A stretch of DNA of 49,612 bases from Flavobacteriia bacterium (GCA_947462925.1 CANHQP010000027.1:1-49612), one strand, 5' to 3'. Counted from the first letter of the stretch, positions 15,436-25,158 are shown. Notes: generated by a model not told the origin, from the sequence alone. Translations and numbers: made by a program.

Positions 15436-18048
15436 TCAACCCCCGGTCAACTTCTTGATTTCATTCAATTTCATCAAAGCCTCAACAGGTGTCAGCGTAT
15501 TGATGTCAATGGTAACCAATTCTTCGCGAATTTGTTCCAAAACGGGATCATTTAATTGAAAGAAACTCAATTGCATATCTTTTTGCGCAATCGCTTTTTT
15601 GATTTTTTCCTTGTCTTGTCCAGCATGAGAACTTTCCAATCGCGCCAAAATTTTATTGGCAGAATTGATAACTTGCGCAGGCATTCCCGCCAATTTTGCC
15701 ACGTGTATACCAAATGAATGTTCACTTCCGCCAGGAACCAATTTTCTCAAAAACAAAATGCGATTTCCCGTTTCTTTCACTGCCACATTGAAATTTTGAA
15801 TGCGCTCAAATTGATTGGTCATTTCATTCAATTCGTGGTAATGCGTTGCAAAAAGTGTTTTTCCTTTGAATTTTGGGTGCTCGTGGATAAACTCAGCAAT
15901 CGCCCAAGCAATAGAAATTCCATCGTAAGTGCTTGTTCCGCGACCGATTTCATCTAATAGAATCAAACTTCGTTCTGAAAGGTTGTTCAAAATACTGGAA
16001 GTTTCATTCATTTCCACCATGAAAGTTGATTCACCAGAAGAAATATTATCTGATGCGCCAACGCGCGTAAAAATTTTATCCAACAATCCCAATTTGGCAC
16101 TTTTCGCAGGAACAAAACAGCCCATTTGCGCCATCAATGAAATCAATGCCGTTTGTCGCAACAAAGCACTTTTACCGGACATGTTCGGTCCAGTAATCAT
16201 GATAATTTGTTGCGTTTCGTTGTCCAAATAAACATCGTTTGAAACATATTCTTCACCTGCTTTCAATTGTTTTTCAATCACAGGATGACGACCATCTTTG
16301 ATCTCAATAGCGAAAGATTCGTTCATTTCAGGACGGATGTAATTGTTCTCTTCCGAAGTAATCGCAAAGGAAATCAAGCAATCCAATTGTCCGATCAAAA
16401 CAGCATCAAGCTGAATCATATTGATATAATCCGCCATGGAAAGAATCAATTCTTGATACAAACGCGATTCAATGGCATGAATTTTATCTTCTGCTCCGAG
16501 AATTTTCCCTTCGTATTCTTTCAATTCTTGCGTGATGTACCTTTCAGCATTCACTAAAGTCTGCTTGCGGATCCATTCTGCAGGAACTTTGTCTTTATGT
16601 GTATTGGTTACCTCCAAATAATATCCGAAAACATTGTTGAATGAAACTTTCAAACTTGGAATCCCTGTGCGTTCAGATTCTCTGACTTGCAGCGCTTCCA
16701 AATAATCTTTGCCTGAAAAAGCAATGGCACGCAACTCGTCTAATTCTTGGTGCAAGCCCGAAGCCATGATCATTCCTTTTCCCACTTGTGTTGCGGGTTC
16801 TTCAACCAATGATTTTTCAATTAAATCAATCAATGCTTGACAAGGATTTAATTGATCTGCGATTTTTTGCAAAGAAGAAACGCATGTAGATTTTAAGAGC
16901 GATTTAATCGGTGAAATTTGGCGCAAAGTGTTTTCCAAATGTTTCACCTCTTTTGGATTTACGCGTCCAACTGCCACTTTTGAAATCAAGCGTTCTAGAT
17001 CGCCAATGTCTTTCAAATGTTCAGAAAGTTGAAAACGCAATTCTTTATTTTCAAACAAAAACGCCACAGAATCCAATCGATCTTGAATTGGTTTCAAATC
17101 TTTGAGCGGCAAAACCATCCAGCGTTTGAGCATTCGTCCGCCCATTGGAGTTGCAGTATGATCTAATATATCAATTAACGTTGTTGCATTGTCGTTGAAC
17201 GAATGGATCAATTCCAAATTTCGAACGGTAAATCGATCCAGCCAAACATACTTTTCTTCTTCGATGCGTGACAAATAGGTGATGTGACCCAATTTATCGT
17301 GTTGCGTTTCTGACAAATAATGTAAAATCGCTCCAGCAGCAATGATTCCTGCAGTTAAATTATCGACACCGAAACCTTTCAGGTTTTTTGTTCCAAAATG
17401 TTTGGTCAAAGATTCGATAGCGAAATCTTCCGTATAAACCCAATCTTCTAGTTTGTAGGCGTGGTACTTATCACTGAATTGCGTTTGATACAAACTATTC
17501 ATTTTCTTTTGATAAATGATTTCGCTCGGTTCAAAACCTTGAATCAATTTATCGATGTAATCCATGTTTCCTTGGGCGATTAAAAATTCACCTGTGGAAA
17601 TATCCAAGAAAGAAACGCCATGAATCTTTTGATCCAAATGAATGGCGCACAAAAAGTTATTTCTGTTTTTCTCCAAAACCTGATCATTGAAAGAAACACC
17701 AGGTGTAACCAATTCGGTAACGCCTCTTTTGACAATATTTTTAGTCAATTTCGGATCTTCCAATTGGTCGCAAATGGCAACACGCTGACCAGCGCGAACC
17801 AATTTGGGCAAATAAGTATCCAATGAATGATGTGGAAATCCTGCCAATTCAATATGTGAAGAACCATTTCTGCGCTTTGTCAAAACAATTCCTAAAATCT
17901 TGGATGCTTTGATGGCGTCTTCTCCAAAAGTTTCATAAAAATCTCCTACCCTGAAAAGCAATAAAGCTTGTGGATGTCGGGCTTTGATTTGATTATATTG
18001 TTTCATCAACGGAGTTTCGTCCGTTTTTTCTTCTTTCAACTTGGCCAT
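15436..18048 (-). CDS. mutS: DNA mismatch repair protein MutS
   Basis: MutS recognises base mismatches and small loops and recruits MutL in post-replicative repair. The ATG at 18046-18048 gives 870 residues, the normal length, while the upstream GTG extension has no family support. Domain I carries the mismatch-wedge motif '[12 protein letters not shown]' (Phe-x-Glu), near residues 37-50. Connector, lever and clamp domains follow ('[20 protein letters not shown]', '[11 protein letters not shown]'). The ATPase domain has Walker A 'TGPNMSGKS', the '[10 protein letters not shown]' signature, Walker B '[16 protein letters not shown]' and 'FATHYHEL'. All key residues are intact. It is read divergently from the TrmH-type methyltransferase gene. 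Confidence 0.97.
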   Translation of the reverse strand: MAKLKEEKTDETPLMKQYNQIKARHPQALLLFRVGDFYETFGEDAIKASKILGIVLTKRRNGSSHIELAGFPHHSLDTYLPKLVRAGQRVAICDQLEDPKLTKNIVKRGVTELVTPGVSFNDQVLEKNRNNFLCAIHLDQKIHGVSFLDISTGEFLIAQGNMDYIDKLIQGFEPSEIIYQKKMNSLYQTQFSDKYHAYKLEDWVYTEDFAIESLTKHFGTKNLKGFGVDNLTAGIIAAGAILHYLSETQHDKLGHITYLSRIEEEKYVWLDRFTVRNLELIHSFNDNATTLIDILDHTATPMGGRMLKRWMVLPLKDLKPIQDRLDSVAFLFENKELRFQLSEHLKDIGDLERLISKVAVGRVNPKEVKHLENTLRQISPIKSLLKSTCVSSLQKIADQLNPCQALIDLIEKSLVEEPATQVGKGMIMASGLHQELDELRAIAFSGKDYLEALQVRESERTGIPSLKVSFNNVFGYYLEVTNTHKDKVPAEWIRKQTLVNAERYITQELKEYEGKILGAEDKIHAIESRLYQELILSMADYINMIQLDAVLIGQLDCLISFAITSEENNYIRPEMNESFAIEIKDGRHPVIEKQLKAGEEYVSNDVYLDNETQQIIMITGPNMSGKSALLRQTALISLMAQMGCFVPAKSAKLGLLDKIFTRVGASDNISSGESTFMVEMNETSSILNNLSERSLILLDEIGRGTSTYDGISIAWAIAEFIHEHPKFKGKTLFATHYHELNEMTNQFERIQNFNVAVKETGNRILFLRKLVPGGSEHSFGIHVAKLAGMPAQVINSANKILARLESSHAGQDKEKIKKAIAQKDMQLSFFQLNDPVLEQIREELVTIDINTLTPVEALMKLNEIKKLTGG

Positions 18049-18146
18049 GGAATACTGGAAATTACCTCGTAAAAGTAAGTCCACTCTTTCTGTTTTGAAG
18101 CATATTTAACCGATATGTTTTCAATAATTTTCAACAAAATCAATAA

Positions 18147-18707
18147 ATGAAGCTTATTTTTGCCAAAAACAAAAACGTGAATCGAAAATTAAAACTTTGG
18201 GAATTAGATCGTGTTTCGGAAGAAGCATTCAAAGCACAAGCAAAATTTCCGATTATTGTAATATTGAACGACATTAGAAGCTTGAACAACATTGGTTCAT
18301 TTTTCAGAACAGCGGATGCTTTCAATATTGAGAAGATTTATCTTTGCGGAATAACGGCAACACCACCGCATCGGGACATTCACAAAACTGCTTTGGGAGC
18401 CACTGAAAGCGTTACGTGGGAGCACCGTAACTCAATCATTGAATTAATTAATGAATTGAAAGCAGATAATGTTTTGATTGCATCAATCGAACAAGCTGAA
18501 AAAACAACTTTACTTCATCAAATTGACCAAATCCCCGAACAAAAAATCGCGCTTATTTTTGGAAATGAAGTCGATGGAGTTGATCAAGAAGCAATTAACG
18601 CAAGTGATTATATTATTGAAATCCCACAATTCGGGACAAAACATAGTTTAAATGTTTCAGTTTGCGCTGGAGTTGTGCTTTGGGAATTTTCAAAAAAGTT
18701 TTTCTAA
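18147..18707 (+). CDS. TrmH/SpoU-family RNA 2'-O-methyltransferase
   Basis: The 186-residue SPOUT enzyme transfers a methyl group from AdoMet to a ribose 2'-OH in tRNA or rRNA. It has motif 1 'NDIRSLNNIGSFFRTADAF', then 'CGITATPPHRDIHKTALGAT', motif 2 'IALIFGNEVDGVDQEAI' and motif 3 'IPQFGTKHSLNVSVCAGVVLW', which together build the knotted cofactor site. The substrate nucleotide is not predictable. The start is debatable. The ATG at 18147 is used here, but a perfect -7 promoter element (TATTTTTG, 18155-18162) lies just inside it. The GTG at 18177 would begin 'NRKLKLWELDR', matching where relatives usually start. It is a single gene divergent from mutS. Confidence 0.9.
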   Translation: MKLIFAKNKNVNRKLKLWELDRVSEEAFKAQAKFPIIVILNDIRSLNNIGSFFRTADAFNIEKIYLCGITATPPHRDIHKTALGATESVTWEHRNSIIELINELKADNVLIASIEQAEKTTLLHQIDQIPEQKIALIFGNEVDGVDQEAINASDYIIEIPQFGTKHSLNVSVCAGVVLWEFSKKFF

Positions 18708-18849
18708 TTTTTTTAATATTAAAAAAAACTGAAATACATTGGTGTTTAAAAACAAGATTTAAAACCTTTTAAATCTTTATAAATAGGACATTTTTTTAAA
18801 TAATCCAACTATTGAGGTCTTCAAAACGTTTCACAATTGTGCAATTCTA

Positions 18850-18879
18850 TTTGTGAATCACATTTTTTTGTTAATTTTA
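18850..18879 (+). promoter_or_regulatory. Promoter of the T9SS gene at 18901
   Basis: TTTG (18850-18853) and TAATTTTA (18872-18879) are separated by 18 nt, a near-perfect Bacteroidota promoter (one mismatch in the -7 box). Its position rules out the upstream in-frame start at 18853. Confidence 0.5.
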
Positions 18880-18900
18880 GTGCATCAAAAAACAATGATT

Positions 18901-20757
18901 ATGAAAAAAATATACTTATTAGCAGGTGTATTGGTTGGAACTTCTTCACTATTCGCACAGCGTTTAGGAAATATCCCAATGGTATCTGCATCTAAAAACA
19001 CGTACGTAGTTGCTAACAAAGCACAAGGAGCTCACCAACAAAAAGCTGAGGGTGACATCGTATGGTCAAACGATTTTGGAACTGCTTCAGATTGGCAACA
19101 CGTTAGTGGACCAAATCAAACTGCAGGTTCTGCAGGACAATGGGCAATTGTAAGTGCTTTACCAGCAACTTTAACTGCTCAAAATTTCAACTCAACAATT
19201 CAATCTGTTTCAGGACCAACTTTTGGTTTAATTGATTCAGATGGTGCTGGAGCTGGTAAAGTTCAAGATGCATATTTTGAATACACAGGTACTATCAACT
19301 TGTCTGCTTTAGCTGCTGGTACTCCATTGTATTTAGAATTTACTGAGTACTACAGAAACTACCAAGAAGAAACTTACATCGAGGTTTCTGTTGATGGTGG
19401 AACAACTTGGGTTACTTATGAAGTAAATCCTGTTGCTGAAGTTCCTGTAAATACAACTTCATTGGTACCAGAATACCAAATCGTAAACATTAGTTCTGCA
19501 AATGCAGCAGGTTCTGCAACTGTGAAAGTAAGATTTCACTACGTTGGAACATACGATTGGTTTTGGGCAGTTGATGATATTCAAATTTCTGAAGCATACC
19601 AAAATGATGGTAAAATGGTTAGAAGTTTCATGACTTCAAATCCTTCAGCTACTCAAGGTTGTGATTACTATTTATTACCTGACAATCAAATTGCTGATTT
19701 CCCAGGTCACGAATTCATCACAATTGCTGAAAATATGGGAGCTGCAACTCAAACAAATTTCAGAGTTAGAGCAACAGAGCCAGTTACAGGATATTCTGAA
19801 TTGAGTGGACCTGGTGTAACTTACGGTGCAAGTTTGGCTACTGGAGTATCTGATACTTTCAACATTGTAAATGCTTTCAATCCGATTGCTTCTGCAACAC
19901 CTTACAAAGTAACTGTTTCTACTGAACTAGGAATGACTGACGGTAACACTGCAAATGATACAACTTCTTTCCGTAACATCAAAGTTGGTGGAACTGAGTT
20001 TGGTCGTGACAATGGTGTTGTTGTTGCTGGAATCACTGGTTTTGGTGGTACAGGAAATGAAATCTTAGGATGGTTTAACTACATGAATATCTTTGCTGAT
20101 TATTCAGTAGGTTCTGTTAAAACATACATCATGGCTACTCAAGCTACAGATTTCACAACTGACCAAGTACATGCTTCTATCGAATCTTATGATGGTACAA
20201 CTTGGACTGAGGTTTTCACAACTCCAGATTACACAGTAACTTCAGCTGATTTCGGAAAATGGTTGTCATTGTCAAGTGATGTTACCACTTTGGTACCAGG
20301 ATTATATAGAGTTATTTTCTACAGAACTGATAATGCTACAAGTACATTAAGAATTGGTTCTGCTCAACCATGTCCAGAAAACACTGTTGGTGGTATCAAA
20401 ATCACTGACTTGTCAACTATCGGTTTGGCTGATCCAAATGCTTTGATGATTCGTTTGTCTCCAGTAAGTTTCTTAGGAGTAAATGATATCGATGCTGACC
20501 AATTTGGTTTAACTGTTTACCCAAATCCAGCGAATGATGAAGTAAATGTTTCTTTCAACTTAACTAACGAAGCTTTGGTTAATGTTACTGTAACAGATTT
20601 AACTGGTAAAGTTGTTTACACTTCTAATGGTGAAAACAATGTTGCTGGTGCTCATTCAATGAAAATCAATACTTCTAATTTCAGCAATGGTGTTTACATG
20701 GTAAACTTCAAAGCAAATAATGAAGTTTCAACTCAAAAAATCGTTATCAGAAAATAA
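18901..20757 (+). CDS. T9SS type A sorting-domain protein, probably highly expressed
   Basis: The 618-residue secreted protein starts at the ATG at 18901 (an ATG at 18895 would add two residues). It has a signal peptide, MKKIYLLAGVLVGTSSLFAQ. The body is beta-rich, with a jelly-roll-like segment 'EDIVWSNDF..'/'YLEFTEYYRNYQEETYIEVS'/'DWFWAVDDIQIS' (about residues 50-240) and later beta domains. The last 85 residues or so are a T9SS type A sorting domain ('LTVYPNPANDEVNV', 'VTDLTGKVVYTS', 'GVYMVNFKANNEVSTQKIVI'). The product should be exported through the outer membrane and anchored or released. Codon choice is strikingly uniform (ACT, GCT, GGT, GAA rich), unlike its neighbours, which usually signals heavy expression. 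The function of the body is unknown. Confidence 0.85.
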   Translation: MKKIYLLAGVLVGTSSLFAQRLGNIPMVSASKNTYVVANKAQGAHQQKAEGDIVWSNDFGTASDWQHVSGPNQTAGSAGQWAIVSALPATLTAQNFNSTIQSVSGPTFGLIDSDGAGAGKVQDAYFEYTGTINLSALAAGTPLYLEFTEYYRNYQEETYIEVSVDGGTTWVTYEVNPVAEVPVNTTSLVPEYQIVNISSANAAGSATVKVRFHYVGTYDWFWAVDDIQISEAYQNDGKMVRSFMTSNPSATQGCDYYLLPDNQIADFPGHEFITIAENMGAATQTNFRVRATEPVTGYSELSGPGVTYGASLATGVSDTFNIVNAFNPIASATPYKVTVSTELGMTDGNTANDTTSFRNIKVGGTEFGRDNGVVVAGITGFGGTGNEILGWFNYMNIFADYSVGSVKTYIMATQATDFTTDQVHASIESYDGTTWTEVFTTPDYTVTSADFGKWLSLSSDVTTLVPGLYRVIFYRTDNATSTLRIGSAQPCPENTVGGIKITDLSTIGLADPNALMIRLSPVSFLGVNDIDADQFGLTVYPNPANDEVNVSFNLTNEALVNVTVTDLTGKVVYTSNGENNVAGAHSMKINTSNFSNGVYMVNFKANNEVSTQKIVIRK

Positions 20758-20780
20758 TTTCTTTTAACTCCTATTTTAGA

Positions 20781-20814
20781 AATCCATCGATCAATGATCG
20801 GTGGATTTTTTTTT
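20781..20814 (+). terminator. Terminator of the T9SS gene
   Basis: A 12-bp stem (AATCCATCGATC 20781-20792 with GATCGGTGGATT 20796-20807, one G-U pair) with an AAT loop is followed by a T run to 20814. Confidence 0.9.
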
Positions 20815-20844
20815 GTGCCTAAATGAACGATTTTACTATTTTTG
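20812..20844 (+). promoter_or_regulatory. Promoter of fabD
   Basis: The perfect -7 element TATTTTTG (20837-20844) lies 47 nt before the fabD ATG. A TTTG at 20812-20815, in the T tract of the preceding terminator, is 21 nt upstream and could serve as the -33 box. Confidence 0.5.
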
Positions 20845-20890
20845 CTGAATTACAAAACAGTACAAAAACAATAAAACAAATTATATCAAT

Positions 20891-21772
20891 ATGAAAGCAT
20901 ACGTTTTTCCAGGTCAAGGTGCTCAATTTTCAGGAATGGGCAAAGACTTATATGAAAATTCAGAAATCGCTAAAAACATGTTCAATCAAGCCAATGAAAT
21001 TCTTGGTTTTGACATTCAAAAAATCATGTTTGAAGGGACAGACGAAGAGTTGAAACAAACTAAAGTAACGCAACCTGCAATTTTCTTGCATTCTACAATT
21101 CTGGCTGCTTGCTTGGGAGATACTTTCAAGCCTGATTTGGTTGCTGGACATTCCTTGGGTGAATTATCTGCATTGGTTGCCAACAAAGTCTTGAAATTTG
21201 AAGATGGTTTAAAATTGGTTTACAAACGCGCATTGGCGATGCAAGCTGCGTGCGAAGCAGTTCCTTCAACAATGGCAGCTATCCTTGGTTTAGAAGACGA
21301 AGTGGTTGAAAAAATTTGTGCAGAAATTGACGGAGTTGTCGTAGCAGCAAATTACAATTGTCCTGGTCAGTTGGTGATTTCAGGATCAATTCCGGCGGTT
21401 GATGAAGCTTGTGTAAAGTTGACGGAAGCTGGTGCTAAAAGAGCGCTTAAATTACCTGTCGGTGGTGCATTCCACTCACCATTGATGGAACCAGCAAGAG
21501 AAGAACTGGCTGCTGCAATTGAAGCCACTGAATTTTCAACGCCAATTTGTGCGGTATATCAAAATGTAAATGCAAGCGCAGTAACAGACCCACAAACCAT
21601 CAAAGACAACTTGGTAGCACAATTAACAGCACCCGTAAAATGGACGCAAATCATGCAAAATATGATCGCTGACGGAGCAACTGAAGTAATAGAAGTTGGA
21701 CCAGGAAAAGTATTGCAAGGCTTATTCAAAAAAGTAGATAGAGCTTTTCCATGCAGTTCAGCTGAAATCTAA
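20891..21772 (+). CDS. fabD: Malonyl-CoA:ACP transacylase FabD
   Basis: FabD loads malonyl groups from CoA onto acyl carrier protein, supplying fatty-acid synthesis in the cytoplasm. The 293-residue protein has 'FPGQGAQFSGMGKDL' at residues 6-20, the nucleophile elbow 'GHSLGE' with Ser88, 'SGSIPAVDEA', the catalytic His195 in 'GGAFHSPLME', and the C-terminal 'VIEVGPGKVLQGLFKKV'. All catalytic residues are present and the length is normal. It is a single-gene unit with its own promoter and a strong terminator, away from other fab genes. Confidence 0.96.
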   Translation: MKAYVFPGQGAQFSGMGKDLYENSEIAKNMFNQANEILGFDIQKIMFEGTDEELKQTKVTQPAIFLHSTILAACLGDTFKPDLVAGHSLGELSALVANKVLKFEDGLKLVYKRALAMQAACEAVPSTMAAILGLEDEVVEKICAEIDGVVVAANYNCPGQLVISGSIPAVDEACVKLTEAGAKRALKLPVGGAFHSPLMEPAREELAAAIEATEFSTPICAVYQNVNASAVTDPQTIKDNLVAQLTAPVKWTQIMQNMIADGATEVIEVGPGKVLQGLFKKVDRAFPCSSAEI

Positions 21773-21797
21773 TTTTCAAACCAATTAGGAAATTCAA

Positions 21798-21829
21798 AAA
21801 CAGATCGATTATTCGGTCTGTTTTTTTTT
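21798..21829 (+). terminator. Terminator of fabD
   Basis: A stem AAACAGATCG (21798-21807) pairs with CGGTCTGTTT (21814-21823) around a 6-nt loop, with one G-U pair. T residues continue to 21829. Confidence 0.85.
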
Positions 21830-21909
21830 ATGCAAGCTTTTTTTTGAGGTTTTGAACAATTCAAAATATTAGCTGTTAATATTTTTATTTAGTTTTAAAT
21901 GCTATAAAA

Positions 21910-21940
21910 TTTGTGTAGTCGAATTGTTTTATCATTTTTG
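21910..21940 (+). promoter_or_regulatory. Promoter of the small gene at 21968
   Basis: TTTG (21910-21913) and CATTTTTG (21933-21940, one mismatch to TANNTTTG) are separated by 19 nt. This argues for the short start at 21968. Confidence 0.5.
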
Positions 21941-21967
21941 CACTGCACTATAATCAACTTTGATTGG

Positions 21968-22162
21968 ATGACTAATTTAGAAGAAAATAAAATTTCTTTT
22001 CATGCACGATTGAACATCTTACACGAGATGTCCAAATTGGCGCGTAAAATTAGAAAGCACAAAGTTACTGCCGAAGGCTCAGATACAGATCTTTGGAACC
22101 AAAAGCAAACCGCATTAGAAAATCATTACAAAGAATTAGAAGCAAGTCTGAAAGGAGCTTAG
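21968..22162 (+). CDS. Small conserved-looking helical protein
   Basis: The 64-residue protein begins MTNLEENKISFHARLNILHE and ends 'HYKELEASLKGA'. It is charged and predicted to be two helices, without signal peptide or membrane segment. I recognise no family. The ATG at 21968 is chosen over a longer frame from 21911 because a good promoter (21910-21940) lies within that extension. It is followed by a repeat-rich spacer. Confidence 0.6.
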   Translation: MTNLEENKISFHARLNILHEMSKLARKIRKHKVTAEGSDTDLWNQKQTALENHYKELEASLKGA

Positions 22163-22208
22163 ATTATTAGAACTGCCCAAAAGTTTAGAAAAAAGACCCG
22201 CTTCGCTA

Positions 22209-22400
22209 TAAGATTTTAAGATATTAAGAGCCGTTGCTACGCAACTTTAGGACTTAAATTTTCGATGTTACTGCGCAACTTTACGACTAGATTTTCGCTG
22301 TTGCTTCGCAATTTTGAGACGTTCATTTGTTGGGTCGCAATGCATTGCGACCCAACTGAAATTTATCTCGCGACGTCTTAAAATCTTAGTATCTTAAAAA
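22209..22400. repeat. Hairpin-rich degenerate tandem repeat flanked by inverted arms
   Basis: Three units of about 33 nt each begin with a small hairpin: GTTGCTACGCAAC (22233), GTTACTGCGCAAC (22267) and GTTGCTTCGCAA (22300). A perfect 26-bp palindrome follows at 22330-22355 (half-site TTGGGTCGCAATG). The block is bracketed by related arms, AAGATTTTAAGATATTAAGA on the left and its approximate inverse near 22378-22398. It lies between the stop of the small gene and the convergent rsmG stop, with no coding frame. Confidence 0.65.
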
Positions 22401-22403
22401 AAT

Positions 22404-23045
22404 CTACTTCTTAGCTTTCATCTTCACATAAACCACTTTCTTGGTCTCAAAGAATTCTTCTTGGAACAAATCAGCGATATCAAAATAGGTGACAGATTGT
22501 TGCACGGGTTTCATTTCATCAGCTAAATCTCCACCTTTCAAGTATAAAATTCCATTTGGAAATTCGTTTCGTTGTTCAACTTTGAATTTGTCTTTCAACC
22601 AAGTCAAGAAAACAGGCATGGCAGTTACTGCTCGACTAACGACAAAATCAAACGTTTCTTTGATGTTTTCAGCGCGGTCGTGTGTTGCTCGCACATTTTC
22701 TAATTCCAAAGCCGCAGCGACTTCTGTTACTACCTTAATTTTCTTCCCAATCGAATCAACCAAATGAAACTGACAATTTGGAAACAAAATCGCCAAAGGA
22801 ATTCCAGGAAATCCGCCGCCGGTGCCGACATCTAGAATGGAAGAATGATCCGCAAAAGGCATCACTTTCGCTATGGCTAATGCGTGCAATACATGTCGCT
22901 CGTAAAATTGATCTAAATCCTTGCGCGAAATGACATTGATTTGTTCATTCCAATGTTGATACAAAGGCATCAATTGCTCAAATTGAGATTTTTGTTTGTC
23001 TGTTAAATCAGGAAAATATTTGAGAATCAATGCGACTGAATTCAT
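22404..23045 (-). CDS. rsmG: 16S rRNA (guanine-N7) methyltransferase RsmG
   Basis: RsmG methylates G527 (E. coli numbering) of 16S rRNA using AdoMet. The ATG at 23043-23045 gives 213 residues, the normal length. The longer frame runs into the -7 promoter box. Visible features are 'QLMPLYQHWNEQINVISRKD' at the N-terminus, the AdoMet loop 'ILDVGTGGGFPGIPLAILFP', 'HLVDSIGKKIKVV' and 'TFDFVVSRAVTAMP' with the conserved Ser-Arg-Ala. It is transcribed away from the acyl-CoA ligase terminator from its own promoter. Confidence 0.95.
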   Translation of the reverse strand: MNSVALILKYFPDLTDKQKSQFEQLMPLYQHWNEQINVISRKDLDQFYERHVLHALAIAKVMPFADHSSILDVGTGGGFPGIPLAILFPNCQFHLVDSIGKKIKVVTEVAAALELENVRATHDRAENIKETFDFVVSRAVTAMPVFLTWLKDKFKVEQRNEFPNGILYLKGGDLADEMKPVQQSVTYFDIADLFQEEFFETKKVVYVKMKAKK

Positions 23046-23057
23046 GCTTTTTTTTGA

Positions 23058-23065
23058 CAAAAGTA
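23058..23065 (-). promoter_or_regulatory. -7 promoter element of rsmG
   Basis: TACTTTTG on the minus strand matches the consensus exactly and lies 12 nt ahead of the rsmG ATG. A TTTG in the loop of the adjoining terminator is 16 nt further upstream. The promoter is thus butted against the previous gene's terminator. Confidence 0.55.
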
Positions 23066-23097
23066 ACAAAAAAACTCCGCCCAAATTGAGCGGAGTT
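23066..23097 (-). terminator. Terminator of the acyl-CoA ligase gene
   Basis: AACTCCGC (23073-23080) pairs with GCGGAGTT (23090-23097). On the minus strand a T run follows. It lies about 26 nt after the ligase stop. Confidence 0.8.
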
Positions 23098-23122
23098 GAT
23101 TTACAATGGTGAATTTATATTT

Positions 23123-24889
23123 TCAATCTTGATAAATTTTATCAACGATCGTTTTATATTTTTCTAAAATGATTTTGCGTTTCAATTTCAATGTTGGTGT
23201 CAATTCATTCCCTTCAATGGTAAATTCTTTGGGCAACAATTCAATTTTTTTGATTTGTTCCCAATTGCCATAAAGCGTATTGAATCCTGTAACTTCTTTT
23301 TGAATACGTTCTCTTACGGCTTCATTGTTAGCAATTTCTTCATTGGAAAGTTGGTCAAAATTCAAATTTTTCCTTTTCGCCCATTCCTTGATGAATGCAA
23401 ATCCAGGAACAATCAATGCCGCAGGGAACTTTTGGTTTTCTCCAATTACCATGATTTGCTCAATGAATCTAGATTCTTTAAACTTATTTTCCATCGCTTG
23501 CGGAATAATGAATTTCCCGCCAGAAGTTTTGAAAATTTCTTTTTTACGATCTGTTATTTTAAGGAATTTATCTTCCACCATTTCACCTATATCGCCTGTA
23601 TGGAACCATCCTTCAGCGTCAATATCCTCGGCGGTTTTATCAGGTAGATTATAGTAACCCATCATGACATTTGGACCTTTTACCAAAATCTCTCCGTCTG
23701 GGGCAAATTTGACTTTCACGCCTTTTAGTACTGTTCCAACAGTCCCAATTCTGATTCCATTGACAAAATCATTTACAGAGACTACTGGCGAAGTTTCTGT
23801 CAAACCATATCCTTCTAAAATGGGAATATCCGCTGCTAAAAAAATTCTAGCCAATCGTGGTTGCAAAGCTGCACTTCCTGATGCAATTGCTTTGGTTTCT
23901 CCACCTAATGCTTCCTGCCATTTGCTGAAAATCAACTTGCGTGCAATAGACAATTTGAATTTGTACCATGCTGATTTACCTACAACATCATATTGTTCAG
24001 CGAGTCCAACAGCCCAGAAAAATAAAGATCTTTTGATTCCTGTCAATTCATCGCCTTTAGCCATGATTTTATCATATACTTTCTCAAGCAATCGCGGAAC
24101 GGCCGTAAAAACATGTGGTTTCACTTCACGAATATTGTCACCAATCGTATCCATAGATTCAGCGAAATAAATCGAACAACCTAAATACAAATACATGTAA
24201 TGCAACATGCGTTCATACACGTGGCAAACTGGTAAAAACGTTAAAACGCGTGAATATTCATCTGCAGGAATTCGCTCCAAACAAGCCATTACGTTGGACA
24301 ATAAATTGTTGTGCGAGAGCATTACACCTTTTGGATTTCCTGTGGTACCAGAAGTGTAAATAATGGTTGCCAAATCTTCATTTCTTACATTCGCTTTCAA
24401 GGCGTCAATAGTTTGACTTTCAACGTCTGTTCCTGCGATAAAAACTTCTTCCCAATGAGGTGTATTTTCAATTTGGTCAAAACAATACAAGTGATCCAAA
24501 GCGGCTAAATCCGATTGAATACTGTGCAATTTTTCATATAATTCCTGATTTCCCACAAAGCAAACCTTGATTCCAGCGTCTGTGAAAATATATCTGTAAT
24601 CGGAAATCGAAATATTTGGATATACAGGAACAACAACCGCCCCAACTTGTTGAATGGCAATATCAACAGTATTCCATTCATAACGATTGCTAGAAACCAC
24701 TCCTACCCTGTCTCCAGGTTTTACCCCTAAAGCTACCAATCCTTTAGAAACAAGATTTACTTTTTCTAAAAATGATTGAATAGAAACCTTGTCCCATTCG
24801 CCGTTTCTTTTCGTCGAAAATGTACGCTCATTTGGATGCTTTTCCAACTGATAATAAGGAATATCAAATAGTCGTTTTACTTCTTTCAT
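23123..24889 (-). CDS. Long-chain fatty acid--CoA ligase (AMP-forming)
   Basis: The 588-residue enzyme activates fatty acids to acyl-CoA through an acyl-adenylate. Motifs in order are 'IIYTSGTTGNPKGVMLSHNN' (P-loop-like AMP-binding motif, about residue 175), 'TFLPVCHVYERM', 'ILEGYGLTETSPVVS', 'GWFHTGDIGEM' and 'ITDRKKEIFKTSGGKFI' with the catalytic lysine region, then a C-terminal domain. The sequence is closest in layout to the FadD15-like bacterial long-chain ligases. It is a single gene with a strong terminator. It could feed membrane lipid recycling or beta-oxidation, and neither is shown by context. Confidence 0.93.
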   Translation of the reverse strand: MKEVKRLFDIPYYQLEKHPNERTFSTKRNGEWDKVSIQSFLEKVNLVSKGLVALGVKPGDRVGVVSSNRYEWNTVDIAIQQVGAVVVPVYPNISISDYRYIFTDAGIKVCFVGNQELYEKLHSIQSDLAALDHLYCFDQIENTPHWEEVFIAGTDVESQTIDALKANVRNEDLATIIYTSGTTGNPKGVMLSHNNLLSNVMACLERIPADEYSRVLTFLPVCHVYERMLHYMYLYLGCSIYFAESMDTIGDNIREVKPHVFTAVPRLLEKVYDKIMAKGDELTGIKRSLFFWAVGLAEQYDVVGKSAWYKFKLSIARKLIFSKWQEALGGETKAIASGSAALQPRLARIFLAADIPILEGYGLTETSPVVSVNDFVNGIRIGTVGTVLKGVKVKFAPDGEILVKGPNVMMGYYNLPDKTAEDIDAEGWFHTGDIGEMVEDKFLKITDRKKEIFKTSGGKFIIPQAMENKFKESRFIEQIMVIGENQKFPAALIVPGFAFIKEWAKRKNLNFDQLSNEEIANNEAVRERIQKEVTGFNTLYGNWEQIKKIELLPKEFTIEGNELTPTLKLKRKIILEKYKTIVDKIYQD

Positions 24890-25150
24890 AGTTACAAGAT
24901 ATGTCTAAAAATAAGAATTATTTTCAAATGGTGCTTCGATTTTGAAATTAATTTGATGGATAACCAAATCAATTGTCGAAAAATAAACCCTATGAATTAA
25001 AAATTGTGATTTTTATAACAATTTTTTATAATTAAAAATTTAATTCTAAATTCATTCAAGCCTAAAAAAAATTGTTCATTTAAAATCAGGATAAGTTCGA
25101 TGAAAACATACGAATGTTCATTTACTCAAAACCGATGGTAACAATCGTTG
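24890..25150. other. AT-rich intergenic DNA without a recognised gene
   Basis: No convincing coding frame is present on either strand. The stretch is very AT-rich and holds the 5' region of the acyl-CoA ligase gene. The right part of the gap (25151-25297) contains a separate structured element, described below. Confidence 0.5.
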
Positions 25151-25158
25151 CACTTTTG

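Noticed and set aside
16267-16557. Plus-strand frames inside mutS
   Set aside because: These are shadows of a conserved housekeeping gene; the protein sequences show no motif.
22233-22355. Hairpin array considered as a CRISPR or attC array
   Set aside because: The unit length of about 33 nt leaves no separate spacer, and units lack attC-type boxes.
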